This document shows positions 1-11,018 of a stretch of 64,000 nt of DNA, piece after piece. A program made the position numbers and the translations under genes. Position 1 is the stretch's first letter, and every line of letters begins with the position of its first letter. Source of the stretch: Coniferiporia sulphurascens (lineage: Eukaryota > Basidiomycota > Agaricomycetes > Hymenochaetales > Hymenochaetaceae); the NCBI GenBank assembly GCA_002794785.1, contig NBBA01000013.1, positions 620,001-684,000 on the forward strand, given 5' to 3'. The notes beneath the pieces are model-generated. The model was not told the DNA's origin. It searched no databases and worked only from the letters and a program-made list of their open reading frames with translations.

Positions 1-1531
1 TCTTAAGAAAGCCCTTGATGTTGTCATTGAGGGGCTTCATGACGATGACACACACATTGGTATGTCTGTCGCGTGTCACACGTAGAATGGTAATCGCTAA
101 ATTCATCGTTACTATAATCGCAGTCAATAGACAGGCCCTGGAGCATCGGCTGTCTCGTTTGGAAAAGCGTCTCAAGGTTCCGGCGAAGGAGCGGCACAAG
201 TGTGCAGGAAAACTGCAAAAGGCGACAGAGGCGACTATTATTGGGGAGCGCATACAACAGCGCAAAAGCTCTGTCGCCAATGACAAAACTAGCAAAATTG
301 TCAACAAAGCTATTATTCCTGTTTCTGTACAAATTCAAGGGGAACAAGCTGTGAGGAGACACCTAGATCAAATGAAGGTGAGTTTTATGAACTTATTTCG
401 TAGAACGTGTTATTCTGAAGCTCTTCAATAGAGGGATGTACAAAAAACGAAGGAGAGGTGGACGGGAAAGTCTTTGTGGTATGGCAAGACTGGCGAAGAA
501 GTGAACGTCGAGACTTTGGTTTTGCAGCACTACGAATTGGAGGGCTTCAAAGGGTAAGTCTTTATCTGACCATTGGATCTTCTGTGTTTCTTGATTACAT
601 TACTAACGAGATCTCTAGTTTTCACTCTGAGGCCAGTATTGTATCCACAATTTGGGGGCTCCTTTTTTGGGACATCTTGTTTTCCGCTGTGCCAGGCGCG
701 TTCGAGACACCTTACCAGTCCGCGCCGCTAGACATCGCTACCGAATGCTTTTTCTTCACGCGTAAGGATGTGATAGAGGAGCGTCTGAAAGAAATCAAGG
801 ACGGGAAGGCGGCAGAACTCCTGGCGGCAACGGACGACAAGTATAGAGAAAATAATACCATGTGTGTTGGTGTGCGCTGGAATGATTTCTCGAAACAGGA
901 TCTGGTAGAGATCGTCACTGTGCGTATTATCCGGTTTGTTGCTACTAGTGGCTAACTTTAAAGTATCCAGTGCCTCGGAGGGGAGGGTCTTTCTGTTATC
1001 TGTCGTCTCTTCTGTGAAGATTATGGTGCTCGCCATAGCGGTATTCCCGATCTCATTGTCTGGCGCATGCAAGACAAAATGGCTAAATTCGTTGAGGTTA
1101 AAGGCCCGGGTGACAATCTTTCCGAAAACCAAAAGGTATTAACCGACCTCGCCATTGTGTATAATATTGTTCGCCTTGACTACCCCCTAATCTAGGTATG
1201 GATTGATGTCCTCCTTCGATCTGGGGTCAATGTCGAGGTCCGTCGAGTAATCGAGCGAGTGAAAGCGGGTGCAAATCCTATGCGTAATGCCCCCAAGAAG
1301 CATCGAGTCATTAGGGTGTACCGTATCGACGAGGGACAAAAAGACATACCCATTAACGTAGACGAAGACGAGGATGGAAAGGTGGAATCAGAAGAGGAGT
1401 TAGAGGAAGTCGAAGAAGGGCATCCGCGAAAAAGACAAAGAACAGAGGAGCTTGCAGGTCCGAATGCTAGAGATACTGTGCGAGAAGAACCCTTACATGA
1501 TTGCTCCCTAGTAGCGAGCTGTAGTATTTGA
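1..1531 (+). CDS. FAN1: FAN1-like structure-specific nuclease (5' end outside window)
   Basis: Fanconi-associated nuclease 1 homologue, a nuclear 5' flap endo/exonuclease for interstrand-crosslink repair. The window starts inside the gene. Visible in order: a Leu/Arg-rich segment (RLSRLEKRLKVPAKERH, ~145-205), the family block WYGKTGEEVNVETL then HYELEGFKG, the block around VPGAFETPYQSAPLDI (~692-737), and a C-terminal VRR-NUC nuclease domain. Its PD (GIPDLIVWR, ~1040) and E-x-K (FVEVKGPGDNLSENQK; GAG at 1094, AAA at 1100) metal-binding residues are intact. Introns interrupt it near 550-620, 920-975 and 1137-1196. The tail is acidic and Lys/Arg-rich. It converges on LEU4, with stops only about 85 bp apart. 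The family call is secure from these motifs; activity is inferred. Confidence 0.9.
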
Positions 1532-1616
1532 AGGTGTCGTATATACCAGGAACGCTTTGGATTATTCAATTACACATGGATACATACTATTCCGATTTTT
1601 CTTTTTATACGGACAA

Positions 1617-3597
1617 CTATAGTTCTGGAAGCTTGCGGATACCAATGGCGTTGTTGACCGCACTCAGGACTGCACGTAGACCAGCGCCAGCGATGTCCGT
1701 GTCGAGACCTGTGCCCCACCAGCCCTCCTGTCTCTGACCTGGCTCGTGTTTCTCTTCGACAACCTCTACGTAAGAAGCTGCCTTCGCATTTTTTCCATCG
1801 CCGATGGTATGTTCAACATATTCGCGAATGGTGAGATCAATGTTGAAATGAGTTTTTAGGGCATCCAAAAGCGCCGATATAGGGCCATTTCCATTCCCAT
1901 GTATGACTCGGGGAGTCCCATCTACCGAAATAGTGCCGTCAAACTGACGACGTTCGTCCTCTCCGTGGGATGTTTGGTCCACCGAATCCGCAGAGATTTT
2001 GAATGATCGGAGGGCAAGACGACCGTCATAATTAGGGCCGCCGATGTGATAGGTCGTGCTAAACGCAGTAGTGATGTCTTCTACAGTCATCTCCCTTGCT
2101 TCCCGGTCCGAAACCTCCTGAACAACCTTGTAAAATGCAATCTGCATTTTGCGCGGCATGTCGAGTCCGAGATGAGTTTTCACCAGGTACGCTATGCCTC
2201 CCTTTCCAGATTGTGAATTAACGCGGATGACTGCCTCGTAGTCACAGCCAAGATCGTGAGGATCAATGGGCAGGTAGGGCATGTCCCAGAGAAGTGGTTC
2301 TCCTTTTGCAAGTGCCTCTTCATGCCTCTTAGTTTGCGCCTCGAAACCTTTTTTAATCGCGTCCTGATGCGAACCAGAGAATGCGGTGAATACGAGCTCG
2401 CCAGCATAAGGGTGGCGAGGGTGCACAGGAAGATCGTTACAATTGTTGACAATGTCGATGCACGCTTGGATATCACTGAAGTCTAGCTTCGGGTGGATAC
2501 CCTGCGTATAGAGGTTCAGGGCAAGATTGACGAGGTCAACGTTGCCAGTACGCTCGCCGTTGCCAAAAATACACCCCTCGACACGATCTGCTCCGGCCAT
2601 ACAGGCAAGCTCCGTGGCAGCAATTGCGCTTCCTAAGATGCGCTTAGCATACGCATATAGTCAGCTATATGAAGCGGACTTGCCTCGATCGTTATGTGGA
2701 TGTAGGCTGACTATTATTTTCTCGCGTTCCGAAATGTGTCGGCAGAAGTATTCAATCTGTTAAAGTATTCAGTGTTAAGCACAATGGTCATCGGGGATCA
2801 GTACCTGGTCAGCGTAGTGGTTTGGTGGGGCAATCTCAACGGTAGCTGGTAGGTTAAAAATTATTCGCTCCTCGCCTAAGCCGGCTTTCCCCCATGCAGT
2901 TTTGACAGCCTCGCATATTTCAAGAGCAAACTCAGGCTCTGTTTGTGAAAACGTTTCAGGGCTATACTCATACTTGAACTGCGTATCGTATCTCTTGGAG
3001 TACTCATCGGTCAACTGAGCGACAAGTTTCGTGTGCTTGATAGCAAGGGCCACAGTCTCCTCTTTTGAGTTTTTGAAGACCACTTCCCGGAACATAGGAC
3101 ATGTGGCGTTGTACATGTGGATAATGACATGTTTTGCACCGGCGACCGCCTCAAAAGTCCGTCGAATGAGGTCTTCCCGAGCCGGGGTAAGTACCTATAA
3201 TCCATGAACACAAGGCGATGCACAAGCTATCGGCCGTCACACCTGAATCCAGACGTCATCTGGTATTTTTCCCTGCTCTATTAACCCTCTTGTGAAACCG
3301 AAATCGGTGTCACTTGCTGCAGGATACGATACTTCGATTTCTTTGAACCCGCATTTGAGGAGACGCTCGAAGAACACAGTTTTTTGCTCGACAGTCATCG
3401 GGGTTGCAAGTGCCTGGTTTCCATCCCGCAAGTCGGTGGAGAGCCAAATTGGCACTCTGTTATGCACTTTTGAGGGCCATTGTCGATCGTCCAGCTTCAG
3501 TGGTGTGTACGGCTTGTACTTGACCGATGGGTCAGACCTGAGACAGCATCAACCAAGTTGATAGAAAAAAGACTCGAAATACATACAGCATACACAT
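1617..3597 (-). CDS. LEU4: 2-isopropylmalate synthase
   Basis: Catalyses the first committed step of leucine synthesis, condensing acetyl-CoA with 2-oxoisovalerate. The catalytic TIM barrel opens with the [11 protein letters not shown] metal-binding motif (~3440-3410), continues through [12 protein letters not shown], and has SLHPHNDRG and [24 protein letters not shown] (broken here as [13 protein letters not shown] then [11 protein letters not shown]) near 2700-2540. The C-terminal LeuA dimer/regulatory domain runs to the stop at 1617. A short first exon, ATG at 3597, splices through an intron of about 45 bp to give [19 protein letters not shown], which matches the usual fungal N-terminus. 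No mitochondrial presequence is visible, so this model is cytosolic. Further introns lie near 3115-3235 and in 2600-2775. Convergent with FAN1, divergent from ECM15. Confidence 0.93.
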
Positions 3598-3902
3598 GAT
3601 CTACAGTGATCGAAGGCGAAATGTGAAATGGTGTCGCGGTTTGTTAAACAAAGACGGCGTACTCCGTATATATATGTTAATTAACGCGTGTATTAAAAGA
3701 TGTCGAATGTGAGTCACTGACACCGAACAACGCCGATGATTTCGTAAGCCTACTTACCGCATCCGATTCCGAAATCGTCATACCCCTTGAACATCAACTT
3801 CCACCGTCCCAGACATGGCGAACAATTCAAATGACTTGTATGCTGTGGCCGGTACGCTCCCAGATCGTTCCTTTATGGAATTAACCCTTTAAGTCGAGAT
3901 CG
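3598..3902. other. LEU4/ECM15 divergent intergenic region
   Basis: About 305 bp between two divergent starts. It holds a short upstream ORF on the plus strand (ATG 3815, about 25 codons, stop near 3889) ahead of the ECM15 start, one ACGCGT near 3673, and AT-rich stretches near 3660. No perfect CCGG-N2-CCGG Leu3-type palindrome was found. Confidence 0.5.
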
Positions 3903-4479
3903 ATGCCAGATTTCTGTCTAATTCCGATGGGCACCGGCGAAATTTCCGTACGAGTCTACGACTTGACGTGTCTACCTAGAACTGACTATTGTTACTCAAC
4001 TTTTCAAAAGGTCGCCAAGTACATCGCGAAGTGCCAGGTGATCCTTCAAAAGACCGGGTTAACCTACAAGGTATGATCGATCCCATTGTGACCGCCTTCG
4101 TAATTAGACTCTAAACACCGTGCATATATGCAGATGCAGTAAGCCAATTCTCACCATGTTGTGTGGCTGCACTGGCACTCCTCATTCTCACAAAATCCGT
4201 ATACAGTGGTTATGGGACAAATCTAGGTACATGTCCTTATTATCTGCATACCCACGACGATATCCTTACCCTGCTGCCGCCAACTTAGAGGGACCCTGGT
4301 CCGAAGTCGTTAAGGCCATCCATGATTGTCACGTCGCGGTGCATGAGCAAGGCGCCCCAAGAGTTGCGACTGACTTACGTATCGGAACGCGTGTGGACAA
4401 AGAGATCGTCCCGGGAACCGGTAACGAAGGCAAAGTCTTACGCGTTGATGAAATATTGGCGCTTGAAGCAAATGATTAG
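3903..4479 (+). CDS. ECM15: UPF0045/MTH1187-YkoF family protein (ECM15-like)
   Basis: A small cytosolic protein of the thiamine-binding/UPF0045 family; function in yeast (Ecm15) is poorly defined. Spliced product is 106 aa, matching the family's roughly 100 aa. Exons: 3903-3947, 4011-4070, 4134-4138, 4207-4226 and 4289-4479. Motifs: PDFCLIPMGTGEIS, VAKYIAKCQVILQKTGL, YKMHGYGTNLEGPW, then VATDLRIGTRVDKE. The central motif is encoded across exons of only 5 nt and 20 nt. Every join is GT-AG and all phases agree. The start is the ATG just before the conserved DFCLIPMG strand; the ATG at 3815 does not splice in frame. High confidence for family, lower for role. Confidence 0.86.
4134..4138 (+). other. 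ECM15: 5-nt micro-exon of ECM15
   Basis: The bases ATGCA are flanked by an upstream cag acceptor and a downstream gtaagc donor. They supply Met plus two bases of His in the conserved YKMHGYGTNLEGPW block. Skipping them breaks the reading frame at the next junction. No longer exon with valid splice sites restores the motif. Confidence 0.8.
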
Positions 4480-4795
4480 CTCCAAAAACGAACCTGATAC
4501 TATGTTTTGGTCCCGGGCCTCTGCAGCCACACTTTAATACCTTCTCGTAAAGCCAAACCTGTAACGTATAATAAGCACTATTCGTGCCTCTCGCCACGCG
4601 AAATAACATTTTTGGGCATATCACAGCCCTCTGACATGGCTGTATCGTTGTCCTCGTTTTCGATTCTCCGATTAATCTCATCCGGCTCACTCTTGTATGA
4701 TACTCAGCCCTTCACCTAGTGCTTTCCCAGAGCACCCTCAGGCACGTGATGTGACCACCGTTACTTGTCACGACAGATGTACGCTCACTCGCGAG

Positions 4796-4801
4796 ACGCG
4801 T
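4796..4801 (+). promoter_or_regulatory. MCB-type box ACGCGT (distal)
   Basis: Perfect MluI cell-cycle box 38 bp upstream of the MCM7 ATG. In yeasts such boxes bind MBF and time G1/S expression of replication genes. Function here is inferred from motif and gene identity. Confidence 0.5.
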
Positions 4802-4820
4802 CGTTTGTAGGTTACCTTCG

Positions 4821-4826
4821 ACGCGT
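4821..4826 (+). promoter_or_regulatory. MCB-type box ACGCGT (proximal)
   Basis: Second perfect ACGCGT, 13 bp before the MCM7 ATG. Two more copies lie just inside the gene, at 4922-4927 in intron 1 and at 4981-4986 in exon 2. Confidence 0.5.
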
Positions 4827-4833
4827 TGTCCAG

Positions 4834-7606
4834 AATGTCGTTGCCTGTCTTCAGCGTGGACGTCAACTACGCCGATGAGAAAGGTGACTCGCTTTTGTCC
4901 TTCGCATGCGACCCGATTCCGACGCGTTTTCAGAAAAGATCAAGGGCTTCTTGGAATCATTCGAGGGCCAAAAGGATGTAACGCGTGGTATCGCCGATAT
5001 GGACCTTGGGGACGGCCATTCCGACCCTCTTCGCCGGCTAAAGTACATGAGCCAGCTGGTATGAGTGCACGTCTACTGCGTGTACACGTTCCTGAAGAAC
5101 TAACCGTCTTATTTGGTCTAGCAAAAAATTGCAAACAGGGAACAGCAGATGCTGACGATTGATATGGAGGACATATACACGGTCAGTTATAATTAATCGG
5201 CAACAATTCTCGCGTTTTAAGAGAATTCAACATAAAGCACGAAAAAACCATTGCGGACCTCGTCTCTCGTATACGCCTCAACACGAAACGCTATGTTGAC
5301 TTGTTTTGCGAGGTCGTGGACCAATTGATGCCTCCGCCAACAAAAGACATTAGCGACCAGGATGAGGTGATTGATGTCATATTGCATCAAAGGAGGGAAA
5401 GGAACGAAGCTTTGGAAGGAACGCAGCAGACAGAGTTTCCACCCCACCTTTTGCGCAGATAGTGAGTGGTATTTAGAGATATGTTTGCTTCACATTTCTC
5501 ATGCGTTTATAGTAACCTATATTTCCAACCGTTATTATCTGACGTTGCAATGGCTGTGCGGGACGTGAAAGGCACTCACTTGGGAAAACTTATCACAGTT
5601 CGTGGAATCGTAACTCGCGTCTCTGAAGTCAAGCCTCTGCTGCAAATCAATGCATATACTTGCGATGTGTGCGGAGCGGAGACATTCCAAGAAATCAAGC
5701 AAAAGCAGTTCACGCCCATTGCTGACTGTCAAAACGAACAGGAGTGCAAAAAGAACAATGTGCGTGGCTCTCTGCACATGCAAACCCGCGCATGCCGCTT
5801 CAGCCCGTTCCAAGAAGTCAAGATTCAGGAAATGGTACGTAAATGCAAGTGCATCCTGTATTCACGCTGACTCCTTTGATTAGGCGGACCAAGTACCCGT
5901 TGGACACATTCCACGGTCTATGTCCGTTCATGTTTTCGGGAGCCAGACGCGTCTAATGAACCCGGGCGATATTGTGCATCTTGGTGGTATTTTCCTACCA
6001 ACACCTTACACTGGCTTCCAAGCAATTCGTGCTGGTTTGCTCACCGACACATATCTTGAAGTTCACCATGTCAATCAGCTCAAGAAACAATATAATGAGC
6101 TACAGGTCACCCCCGAAATAGAACAAGCCATTGCGCGTTTGAAGCAAGATCCCATGCTCTATCACAAACTCGCCCAAAGTATCGCCCCTGAAATCTATGG
6201 TCACGATGATGTTAAAAAGGCACTACTACTGCTGCTAGTTGGTGGGGTAACAAAAAACATGGGAGACGGAATGAGGATTAGGGGCGACATTAATATTTGC
6301 CTCATGGGTGACCCAGGTGTTGCGAAGTCGCAATTGCTCAAGTACATTGCGAAGATTGCACCGAGAGGTGTATACACCACCGGTAAGGGCTCTTCTGGTG
6401 TAGGTCTGACCGCAGCGGTCATGCGCGATCCTGTGACGGACGAGATGGTGCTCGGTATGTATTCTTTTTAAAGTTCGAAGAACACAAGTTCTTACTTTTC
6501 TCTAGAGGGAGGTGCACTGGTTCTTGCGGATAACGGTATTTGCTGCATAGATGAATTCGATAAGATGGAGGAGTCGGATCGTACCGCGATCCACGAAGTC
6601 ATGGAGCAGCAGACCATCTCTATTTCAAAGGCGGGCATCAGTACCACCCTGAACGCTCGGACATCGGTCCTCGCAGCTGCTAATCCTTTATTCGGTCGTT
6701 ACAACCCGAAGCTTTCCCCAGTCGACAATATAAACTTGCCCGCTGCTCTTCTTTCCCGTTTCGATGTCATGTTCTTGATCCTCGACAAGCCCAATCGTGA
6801 CGACGACGAGCGCCTTGCGCAGCATGTGACTTACGTCCACATGCATAACACGCATCCAGAACTTGAATACGAGCCGGTTGACCCTGTTCTCATGAGGTAT
6901 GTGACTACTCGACTGGACATTGTCTACTATCCTTCTGACCTTTCCCCTCACAGGCATTATATTGCACTGGCCCGTCAGAGGCGTCCAACAGTCCCCCCGC
7001 AAGTTTCAAGCTACGTCGTCGATTCATACGTCCGCCTTCGCAAGCATTCAAAGGAGAAGGAAGACGAAAATAAGGCGTATACGTACACCTCAGCCCGTAC
7101 TCTTCTCGGCGTCCTCCGGCTGTCACAAGCGCTCGCACGCTTAAGGTTTTCAGATACTGTTGAACACGCAGACGTGGACGAGGCGCTGCGTCTCATGGAA
7201 GTCAGTAACGAGAGTCTCAAGGACGACGACGACTCCGAGCGTGAGCCTGACCAAACGAACATGAGCAAGATCTATAGGATTATCAAGGATATGGCGACGT
7301 CGAACCAAAATGTCGGACGAAAGCACCGTGGGCGGAAACGTCTTGGCAAAGGGCCGTCTGGGGAAAGAGATATGGATATCGACGATGAGGATGAAGACGA
7401 GGATGAGCTATCAATGGTTGATGTGCGCGCAAGGGTGCTCGCATCAGGATTTACAGAGGCACAGTTAATGGATACAATTCATGAGGTTCGTTTACACTTT
7501 CTGAATAGTTGTTTCTGCAATTCTAACACCGATAATATAGTACGAGGGGATCGACGTCTGGACTAGAATCGCGAACAATACGAAGTTGCGCTTTATCAAC
7601 AAATGA
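4834..7606 (+). CDS. MCM7: MCM7 replicative helicase subunit
   Basis: Subunit of the nuclear MCM2-7 helicase for replication licensing and fork unwinding. Exon 1 ([16 protein letters not shown]) joins at about 4882-4928 to a segment starting [12 protein letters not shown]. Then come the OB/zinc region (CDVCG ... [10 protein letters not shown], ~5660-5760), the MCM7 signature [18 protein letters not shown], Walker [10 protein letters not shown] (~6308), Walker B CIDEFDK (~6545) and arginine finger SRFDVMF (~6750). A C-terminal winged-helix part ends in RFINK. Introns are short; one near 6455-6506 falls between GMYSF-side sequence and the sensor region. The acidic stretch near 7380-7410 is typical. 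All ATPase residues are intact. Confidence 0.96.
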
Positions 7607-7766
7607 TAGTGCGGGTTCCTTCAAAGGCTTATATATTGAATAATTTCCGCTCGTCGTATTTACTATGTTGTTTTTCTGTCTCTTGTTTGTACTACATTAT
7701 TAAACCCTGTAACCTCCTTTCTGGGCGCGGACATCCATTGTAAATAGTTATATATACAGTGTCATG

Positions 7767-10700
7767 TTATGACGGATCTGCGTGCTCCCAGCTCCCGTCA
7801 GCACTGGATGGGCTATTTGATCCTTCTCCGATGCCCCCCTCCCGTCGTCTTACTGATTCCAAGGGCTCATCTCTGTATACAGGTTGAGAAGCACTTCCTG
7901 AAGCCGGCTCATCATCGTCTAAAAATCCTGAATGAAACCCTGCAGTCCCTTCCGTCAGTGGCTGCCGGAGACCGGTCTCTTCATCCGCATACTCATCATC
8001 TGAGACCTCGCCAAATGCGTCGTATAGTTCTTTCGTACCTGCGGCTCCTCCTCTACTGCGGCCGACGGAGCCCATAACCAGGTCATCGCCCGCGAGGCTA
8101 TTATACTGCGCACGTCGTGCGCTGTGCCTACGCCAGAGAAAGAAAGCGCCTCCCGCAATGCCGAAAAGTGCGACCGCACCGATTGCACCGAATACCCACT
8201 TCGAGTTCGTTACAAGGTTGTACATGCCTGGGAACCAACCCTCATCAGGCGTTGGTTCCATTGTTTCAATTGCAGATGCTGTAGGGAGAAGCGCGCTCGC
8301 TGTTGCCTCCACGTCATCATTCTGTGCGCTTGAAAACGCCGGCGTATCTGCCTCTCCTTCAGCAGTGCCGTGATCACCAGGGAGATGTTCGGTGGGTTTG
8401 GGATGCGTTTTACTGGTCGTCACCGTCGGGGATGTAGGATCAGTATCATCAGAATTTGCTGGTGGCGGGAAAGGCACGTCGGGATCGGAAAGAACGAAGG
8501 TCTTGGCTTTGCTTGCGTCTGCGACAGAGCCCCAGAGCGTCATGGCCCATCCCAAGAAGCTGCCATTGTGGTCCTCTGTATTTTGATCAGAGACGCGAAT
8601 TGTCCATTCGCCGACTGGATCCTCTTCCCTGTTGCGGCACATGTTGAAAAAACGAGTTTCGGCGCATGTATGCTCGGACTTACCAATGTTTGACGGTCAT
8701 AAAGGTCCATCCCGGGTAACCATCTTTGTCGGAGTCATACTTCCGTCTTCCTGCAAGGATGCTTTTGACGCCATTTGGACTGACGAGCTCGACCTCGACG
8801 TCTCCCCTTCGTGAGTGCTGTACGTCGTTGGTTTGCCTTCTTTTACATAAACAGAAAGATATTCCCTCACCTTTATCCATACTCGCACCGTAATGTGCTC
8901 GAGCGTCTCGAAGTTCGTGTCCTGTAGCATCTGCGCCGAGATAGTAGTCGTGCTTACCACTCCGCCGGGAACAATGGGCTCACCACCCTCCATTTCCCTT
9001 TCAAGAGACATAGTCCCATTTTTCAATTGGACAGGACTTGCGTGCAGCCATGCCTGGGGTTTCACAAGCTCCCATGTTTTTGCTGCTTGCACATATGCAA
9101 AAGCGTCAAGGCTGCCATACCCATATTTATAGCTGAAGCGCCGTCCAGCGGCGGTCTCCTCCCAATCAGGATCTTCAGGATTGATTGTTTTGGCAGTTCG
9201 TACACAGATATGCTGGATATCTCGCCAAGTGAGGTCAGGTCTAGCACAGGATTAGCTGCGTTTGGGACCATTTCGTTGAAGACAAACCTTGTTGACAATG
9301 CCAAGGCGAAAACGCCGACTGCGTTAGGCGCAGCAGCAGACGTCCCGCCATGTGAATGCGAGCATTTGTCCTTCCCTACATCTGTTGTCACCTACGCATA
9401 ACTTAGCGGAGTAGTGGTAAGTATGCACTGTGAATACAACTCACGATGTGTTTACCACTACCTGAACTATACGCGACGACCATGTTCTAGAAGGCTGCAT
9501 AAGCAATAGGTCTCCCTCACTGTCTTAAATTTAAGATATCCCACTCACCGCCGCACAGGCCTCTGAATAATATGGGTGGAGGCCTTTATAGTCAACAGCC
9601 GCGACTGTGACCGAATAGATCGAGTTTGTGTAGCCATCGAAATTGCACTGGTCGCCTTGCGCGGCCCCGTTTCCGCTAGCAAACACGAAAACCGAGCCCT
9701 TCCCCCCGCGCCCGTTCTGAACTCCATTGACCACAGCCTTCTGGATTAAGTAGCTTGGGCCTTCCATTGAGCGCCCATCATCCGCAGGCCCCCAGCTACA
9801 GCTGTATATAGATGTGTTCTGGAAGCCGTAATTGAGTGCGGCAGCTTCATCGGCATCCGAAATGGGGCCAGACAACTAGAAAAGTTAACTATATTTGACA
9901 AAAGATATCCACGAGGGAGATATGATACTTACGATGCGCACGCCTGCAACCTTAGACTCGTATGCTATGCCGATGCCACACACATCGTTCTTCACCGCGG
10001 CGATCTGCCCCGCACAACGTGTGCCATGGTGGTCATCGAAAAGGACAGGTTTCGGCAGGTCGACGTGTAAATTGAAATCATACGAGTTTACAGCATCCTG
10101 TTCCGGTGGTTGAGTCATTGTCACAAGAGAGAATCAGTGGGACAACTAACGAAGTTGGCCGCGAGATCGTCGCTCTCGAAGTCCAGACCATCGTCGACCA
10201 TAGCGGATATCACACCTTCCCCCGTAATCCCCATATCCCACACTGGTGCTGCATTCATCATGTGCTCCGGGAACTCGTCATTGACGAGGTGCCATTGATC
10301 ACCAAACGCTGGGTCAGCAATGCCTTCACGCTCAGCAACATCACTGGACTTCATTCCAAGCCAGTCAATGGGTTGAGGCGCCCTGGCTTCATGTCCACCA
10401 CGCTTTATGCGTGTTCGTAGGGTCTGTGGGGCAATATGCCTGACCGACTCTGAGATTCGCCTAAGCTCCTCGTCTTGCTTGGTTGCCACCCGTTTGTGTA
10501 TAAAATTGTCCAGACGATCCGCACCACGATGCTGCCTATGTGAGGTCAAGCTCTTCGACCTACGTAGGAGCCAATGATCCTTTAATTGACCGGCCTCTCC
10601 GACGAATTCAAGTTCCAGTACTTTGAGGACGTCGCGAAGGGGTACACCCGCTACCGGATTATGCTCGAGTACGTAGTAGTCATGGGTGCCATACTGTCTG

Positions 10701-10789
10701 GTTGCAGATAAGCCTGCTTTTGAACCCCTAGCGTCGACAACGAGAGTAAAAAGAAAGGCTACCAGAGCAAGGGAAAGGGCAGGCCTCAT
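7767..10789 (-). CDS. KEX2: Kexin, subtilisin-like proprotein convertase
   Basis: A late-Golgi Ca2+-dependent endoprotease cleaving after Lys-Arg/Arg-Arg. Start taken at ATG 10789, giving signal peptide MRPALSLALVAFLFTLVVDA. Order: propeptide with dibasic and RRSK sites, catalytic Asp in VDDGLDFESDDL (~10200), His in HGTRCAGQIAA (~10020), an oxyanion Asn region (FASGNGAAQGDQCNFDGY, ~9660) and Ser in HGGTSAAAPNAVG (~9340). The P/homo-B domain covers ~9060-8550, with ELVSPNGVKS and GEWTIRVSDQ. An acidic/Thr-rich stalk, one membrane segment (VFGAIGAVALFGIAGGAFFL, ~8200) and an acidic cytosolic tail follow. Full catalytic triad and anchor are present. Convergent with MCM7. Confidence 0.95.
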
Positions 10790-11018
10790 CGTCGTCACGG
10801 TTCATGACGCTACGAGCTTGTGCGCAAGTACCCTGTCGTGGGACGAACGTCGATCTCTGATCCGCGTCTGCTTAAAACGAATACAGTCTCCGATATTACT
10901 TTATGCACATAATTGATTGAATACTAGAATACTGAGCATACTGGTACATGTAAGTTATTAGTCGCTACAGATCTGGAAAGCAGCACACTGGAGAAAATAA
11001 AAAAGAGAGTGGAATGGA
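10790..11018. other. KEX2 upstream / POT1 downstream spacer
   Basis: 229 bp, AT-rich. It must hold the KEX2 promoter and the POT1 3' end. No specific site recognised. Confidence 0.4.

Larger units (their letters stand above)
4480..4833. promoter_or_regulatory. MCM7 upstream region
   Basis: 354 bp between the ECM15 stop and the MCM7 start, same strand. The distal part is AT-rich. The last 100 bp holds a CACGTG palindrome at 4743-4748 and two ACGCGT boxes close to the start codon. Confidence 0.55.

Noticed and set aside
3851..3860. Leu3-type CCGG-N2-CCGG site between LEU4 and ECM15
   Set aside because: Only a half match (CCGGTACG); the palindrome is incomplete.
10789..10798. Kexin start at a GTG codon (10798)
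   Set aside because: Fungal nuclear genes start at ATG; ATG 10789 gives a clean signal peptide.
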